Part shown: positions 5,054-6,631 of the stretch, piece after piece
Position numbering within the stretch: position 1 is the stretch's first letter
How the letters are laid out: the number at the start of each line of letters is the position of its first letter
Origin: Chloroflexota bacterium
Lineage (GTDB): Bacteria; Chloroflexota; Limnocylindria; Limnocylindrales; CSP1-4
Direction of reading: 5' to 3'
DNA: 6,631 bases
NCBI GenBank assembly: GCA_003157175.1
Contig: PMIQ01000202.1
Location: forward strand, 1 to 6,631
Notes under the pieces: model-generated
Seen by the model: only the letters and a program-made list of their open reading frames with translations
Told to the model about the DNA's origin: nothing
The model's database searches: none
Translations under genes and position numbers: made by a program

Positions 5054-5911
5054 CTACTTCGGCAGCGCCTGCAGCATGTCCGCGGATTGACCGCCCAGGA
5101 TCGCGAAGCCAAGCCGCTCGTACAGCCGAATGGCCGCGGCGTTCTCCGCATACGCGCCGAGGTAGATCAGGTCTACGCCTTCCGCGCGCGAGTCGCCGGC
5201 CAGGACGCGAGTGATGTGGCTGCCGAAACCGCGACCTCGCCAGCCCGGCCGCGTCCCGATCGATGAGAGGTAGCTTGCCCCTTCGAACGTGTAGCGCTGC
5301 CCCGTGGCGACCGGCTCGCCGTCAACGGTGATCACGGAGCCGTGGAAGTCCGGCCGGCCCAGAGTAAGGCTTATCTCTCGGACGAGGTTCGAATGGCGGG
5401 CGCTCGGGATGTCGAAGGATTCACCGATGACCCGGGCGAGCGCCTCCGCCCGAGCGGGGATCTCGGCGTCGGTCGAGCGGTTCCAGCGCTCCAGGACCGC
5501 GCCATCGGGGAGGTCGCGGTCCGCGACCGCTCCAGGCTCCCGCACGAGAACCATGTCGAAGCCGCCGCCCTGATCCACGAACCCGTTGGCCGCCAGGCGG
5601 GCGATGAGATCGTCCGGTTCGCTCAGACCCGGGACGGCCCACACGTACGGCCGGCGCTCCAGCGCCTTGAACAGATCGCAGGCCTCGCGCAACCGAGCAT
5701 CGAAAGAGCCGGCATCGGACGGCCAGCGCACGGCCACCAGTCGATTGAAGAACGGCTCTGTCTCGACTGCGGAGAACAGCAGCACGGCGTCGCCCAGGTC
5801 GCGCCAGCCGCGGCCCGGGATCGTGACCGCCCTGACCTGATGCGTCTCCAGAAAGCGCAGTGTTCCGGCGTCGAGGCCGAAGAAGGTGGCGGATGAGTCC
5901 GGCAGGGGCAT
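5054..5911 (-). CDS. Two-domain GNAT-family N-acetyltransferase
   Basis: The protein has 285 residues. GNAT enzymes transfer an acetyl group from acetyl-CoA to an amine. The C-terminal half (about 138-285) carries the catalytic-type domain: strand SYLSSIGTRPGW, then the acetyl-CoA pyrophosphate loop R225-GR-G228-F-G230 (R/QxxGxG), and the closing motif NAAAIRLYERLGF (257-269). The N-terminal half (1-125) looks like a second, degenerate GNAT fold. It ends in LIARLAANGFVDQGGGFDMVL, which resembles the family's last helix and strands, but it has no acetyl-CoA loop. Tandem GNAT proteins of this size include mycothiol synthase, but nothing here identifies that function. ATG 5911 is the first possible start, because an in-frame TAA stands four codons upstream. 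No properly spaced Shine-Dalgarno is seen; TAACGT lies 6 bases before the ATG, which suggests a leaderless mRNA. The ABC exporter genes follow 133 bases downstream. Joint resistance by acetylation and export is possible but unproven. Confidence 0.9.
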   Translation of the reverse strand: MPLPDSSATFFGLDAGTLRFLETHQVRAVTIPGRGWRDLGDAVLLFSAVETEPFFNRLVAVRWPSDAGSFDARLREACDLFKALERRPYVWAVPGLSEPDDLIARLAANGFVDQGGGFDMVLVREPGAVADRDLPDGAVLERWNRSTDAEIPARAEALARVIGESFDIPSARHSNLVREISLTLGRPDFHGSVITVDGEPVATGQRYTFEGASYLSSIGTRPGWRGRGFGSHITRVLAGDSRAEGVDLIYLGAYAENAAAIRLYERLGFAILGGQSADMLQALPK

Positions 5912-5917
5912 GCCCTC

Positions 5918-5923
5918 ACGTTA
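5918..5923 (-). promoter_or_regulatory. Putative -10 element of a leaderless promoter for the GNAT gene
   Basis: TAACGT on the minus strand is followed by exactly 6 bases and the ATG at 5911, the same geometry as at the J-domain gene. The TAA also closes the GNAT frame upstream, so no earlier start exists. No convincing -35 hexamer is present. Confidence 0.42.
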
Positions 5924-6016
5924 CGACATCGAGCCCGCTCCGATGCGGTCGAGGTCGCGGCGTGCGGCCGACCGGCCCTCCGTAACCGGGCCCCAGAGCC
6001 GGGTCACGAAGCCAGT

Positions 6017-6039
6017 CTCGGGAGCCGGGTCGCCCCGAG
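6017..6039. terminator. Inverted repeat just after the stop of the edge gene
   Basis: CTCGGG (6017-6022) pairs with CCCGAG (6034-6039) across an 11-base loop. It starts one base beyond the TGA of the leftward gene ending at 6041. A 6-base-pair GC-rich stem directly after a stop is suggestive, but no T-run follows, so termination is uncertain. A second, weaker pair (GGCCC 5974-5978 with GGGCC 5988-5992) lies further along. Confidence 0.3.
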
Positions 6040-6040
6040 G

Positions 6041-6628
6041 TCAGTCGCCCCAGCGCTCCAGGGCGTGCGCCCACCGCTCGGCCGTCCTGGCGGGAAGCAG
6101 CCGCTGGCGGTGCACTCGCCTCTGCTCCAGGTCGGCGAGGATCGGCTGCAGCATGCTCAACCAGCCCTGGGCTCGTTCGTGCGACAGCTGCTGCCAGGCC
6201 AGCACGTCTCCCACGACGCCACTCTCGAGGCGCCGCCAGACGACGCAGACCGCCGTCTCGCTGTACTGCATTGAGGCCTGAGTGGCCGGACCGCCCAGAG
6301 ACCCAGCGACGGTCAGGAAGCGCGGCCAGGTGGAAACTGTCTGAGGGTCGACCAGCGCCTCGATGATCCGGCTGACGATCCACCACATTCCGTCCGACCC
6401 GAGACTCACACGGGCTTCGCCGATCGCGAAGAGGTGGCCGTCGCCCCGCTCGTTCATCTGGAGAACGAGGCCGTCGGGCGCACCTGGGAGTGAGAACGCC
6501 AGAGGCTCGACCGGCGCGACCGCAATTCGAGGATCTCCTGGGAACGCCTTTGCCGCCTGCGGCGTGGCGCCCACCAGCTGAAGGCTCCGGCGCTTCCTGG
6601 CTGGCGCGCCGATCCGTCCGCGCATCAC
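6041..6628 (-). CDS. Hypothetical protein, possibly cut by the window edge
   Basis: I do not recognise this protein. It is 195 residues from GTG 6628, or 194 from the adjacent ATG 6625. The frame is still open at the window end, so the true start may lie outside. It has no transmembrane segment or signal peptide. The N-terminus is basic (RGRIGAPARKRR). The middle (about 35-115) looks like alternating strands, with FAIGEARVSLGSDGMWWIV near 67-85. The C-terminal third (about 140-195) is predicted helical and charged, with an Arg/Gln-rich stretch LEQRRVHRQRLLPAR. Tryptophan is frequent: eight residues, including the pair W82-W83. It is judged coding because the frame is long and its composition is protein-like, with hydrophobic strands and few Arg/Pro runs, unlike the overlapping frames. 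It is transcribed in the same direction as the GNAT gene, 129 bases upstream of it. No function is proposed. Confidence 0.7.
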   Translation of the reverse strand: MMRGRIGAPARKRRSLQLVGATPQAAKAFPGDPRIAVAPVEPLAFSLPGAPDGLVLQMNERGDGHLFAIGEARVSLGSDGMWWIVSRIIEALVDPQTVSTWPRFLTVAGSLGGPATQASMQYSETAVCVVWRRLESGVVGDVLAWQQLSHERAQGWLSMLQPILADLEQRRVHRQRLLPARTAERWAHALERWGD

Positions 6629-6631
6629 GTC

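Noticed and set aside
4921..5151. In-frame 77-residue upstream extension of the ATPase
   Set aside because: It runs into the GNAT gene and is Arg/Gly-rich, and the strong AAGGAG site supports the ATG at 4920.
5342..5896. Plus-strand open frame (184 codons) opposite the GNAT gene
   Set aside because: It is antisense to a recognisable acetyltransferase, and no family motif or initiation signal supports it.
5916..6386. Minus-strand open frame (156 codons) overlapping the edge gene in another frame
   Set aside because: Its translation is Arg/Gly/Pro-rich with no hydrophobic core. The overlapping 6041-6628 frame looks far more protein-like.
1..6631. CRISPR array, insertion sequence, prophage, toxin-antitoxin or defence system
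   Set aside because: There are no regularly spaced repeats, transposase or integrase motifs, terminal inverted repeats or small paired genes. All clear genes are common housekeeping-type or accessory enzymes.

Overview
This is an ordinary chromosomal stretch from a GC-rich bacterium (roughly two thirds G+C by eye, with strong third-position G/C bias in the real genes). No 16S rRNA, tRNA or other phylogenetic marker is present. The gene types, the GC content and two starts that look leaderless would fit a soil or freshwater Chloroflexota (for example Limnocylindria-like) or an Actinomycetota. That placement is an inference.

Layout from left to right. Positions 1-272 hold no convincing gene. 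A leftward gene (273-1028) encodes a J-domain protein with a disordered middle and a C-terminal domain like the one that follows exonuclease X. After a short divergent intergenic region come two rightward genes: an N-terminally anchored alpha/beta hydrolase (1145-2305) and a small nitroreductase-family flavoprotein (2373-2894). These converge with only 3 bases to spare on a leftward group. Read in the direction of transcription, that group is an unrecognised 195-residue protein at the right edge (6628-6041), a two-domain GNAT acetyltransferase (5911-5054), and an ABC exporter made of an ATPase (4920-3991) and an ABC-2 permease (3980-2898).

The ATPase and permease clearly form one transcription and translation unit: 10 bases separate them, and the permease Shine-Dalgarno overlaps the ATPase stop codon. 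Together they should make a half-size exporter (two ATPases, two permeases) for a hydrophobic or drug-like substrate that the sequence does not identify. The hydrolase and nitroreductase may be co-transcribed. I see no functional link between the hydrolase pair, the J-domain protein and the exporter.

The most notable signals are regulatory and architectural. A TANNNT -10 hexamer sits exactly 6 bases before the ATG of both the J-domain gene and the GNAT gene, which predicts leaderless mRNAs. A CGGTAGACT(T/C)ATG block is shared by the J-domain and ATPase upstream regions. The two converging stop codons lie in an 11-base palindrome. The J-domain protein is an unusual fusion. I found no mobile element, CRISPR array, phage gene or obviously new multi-gene system.
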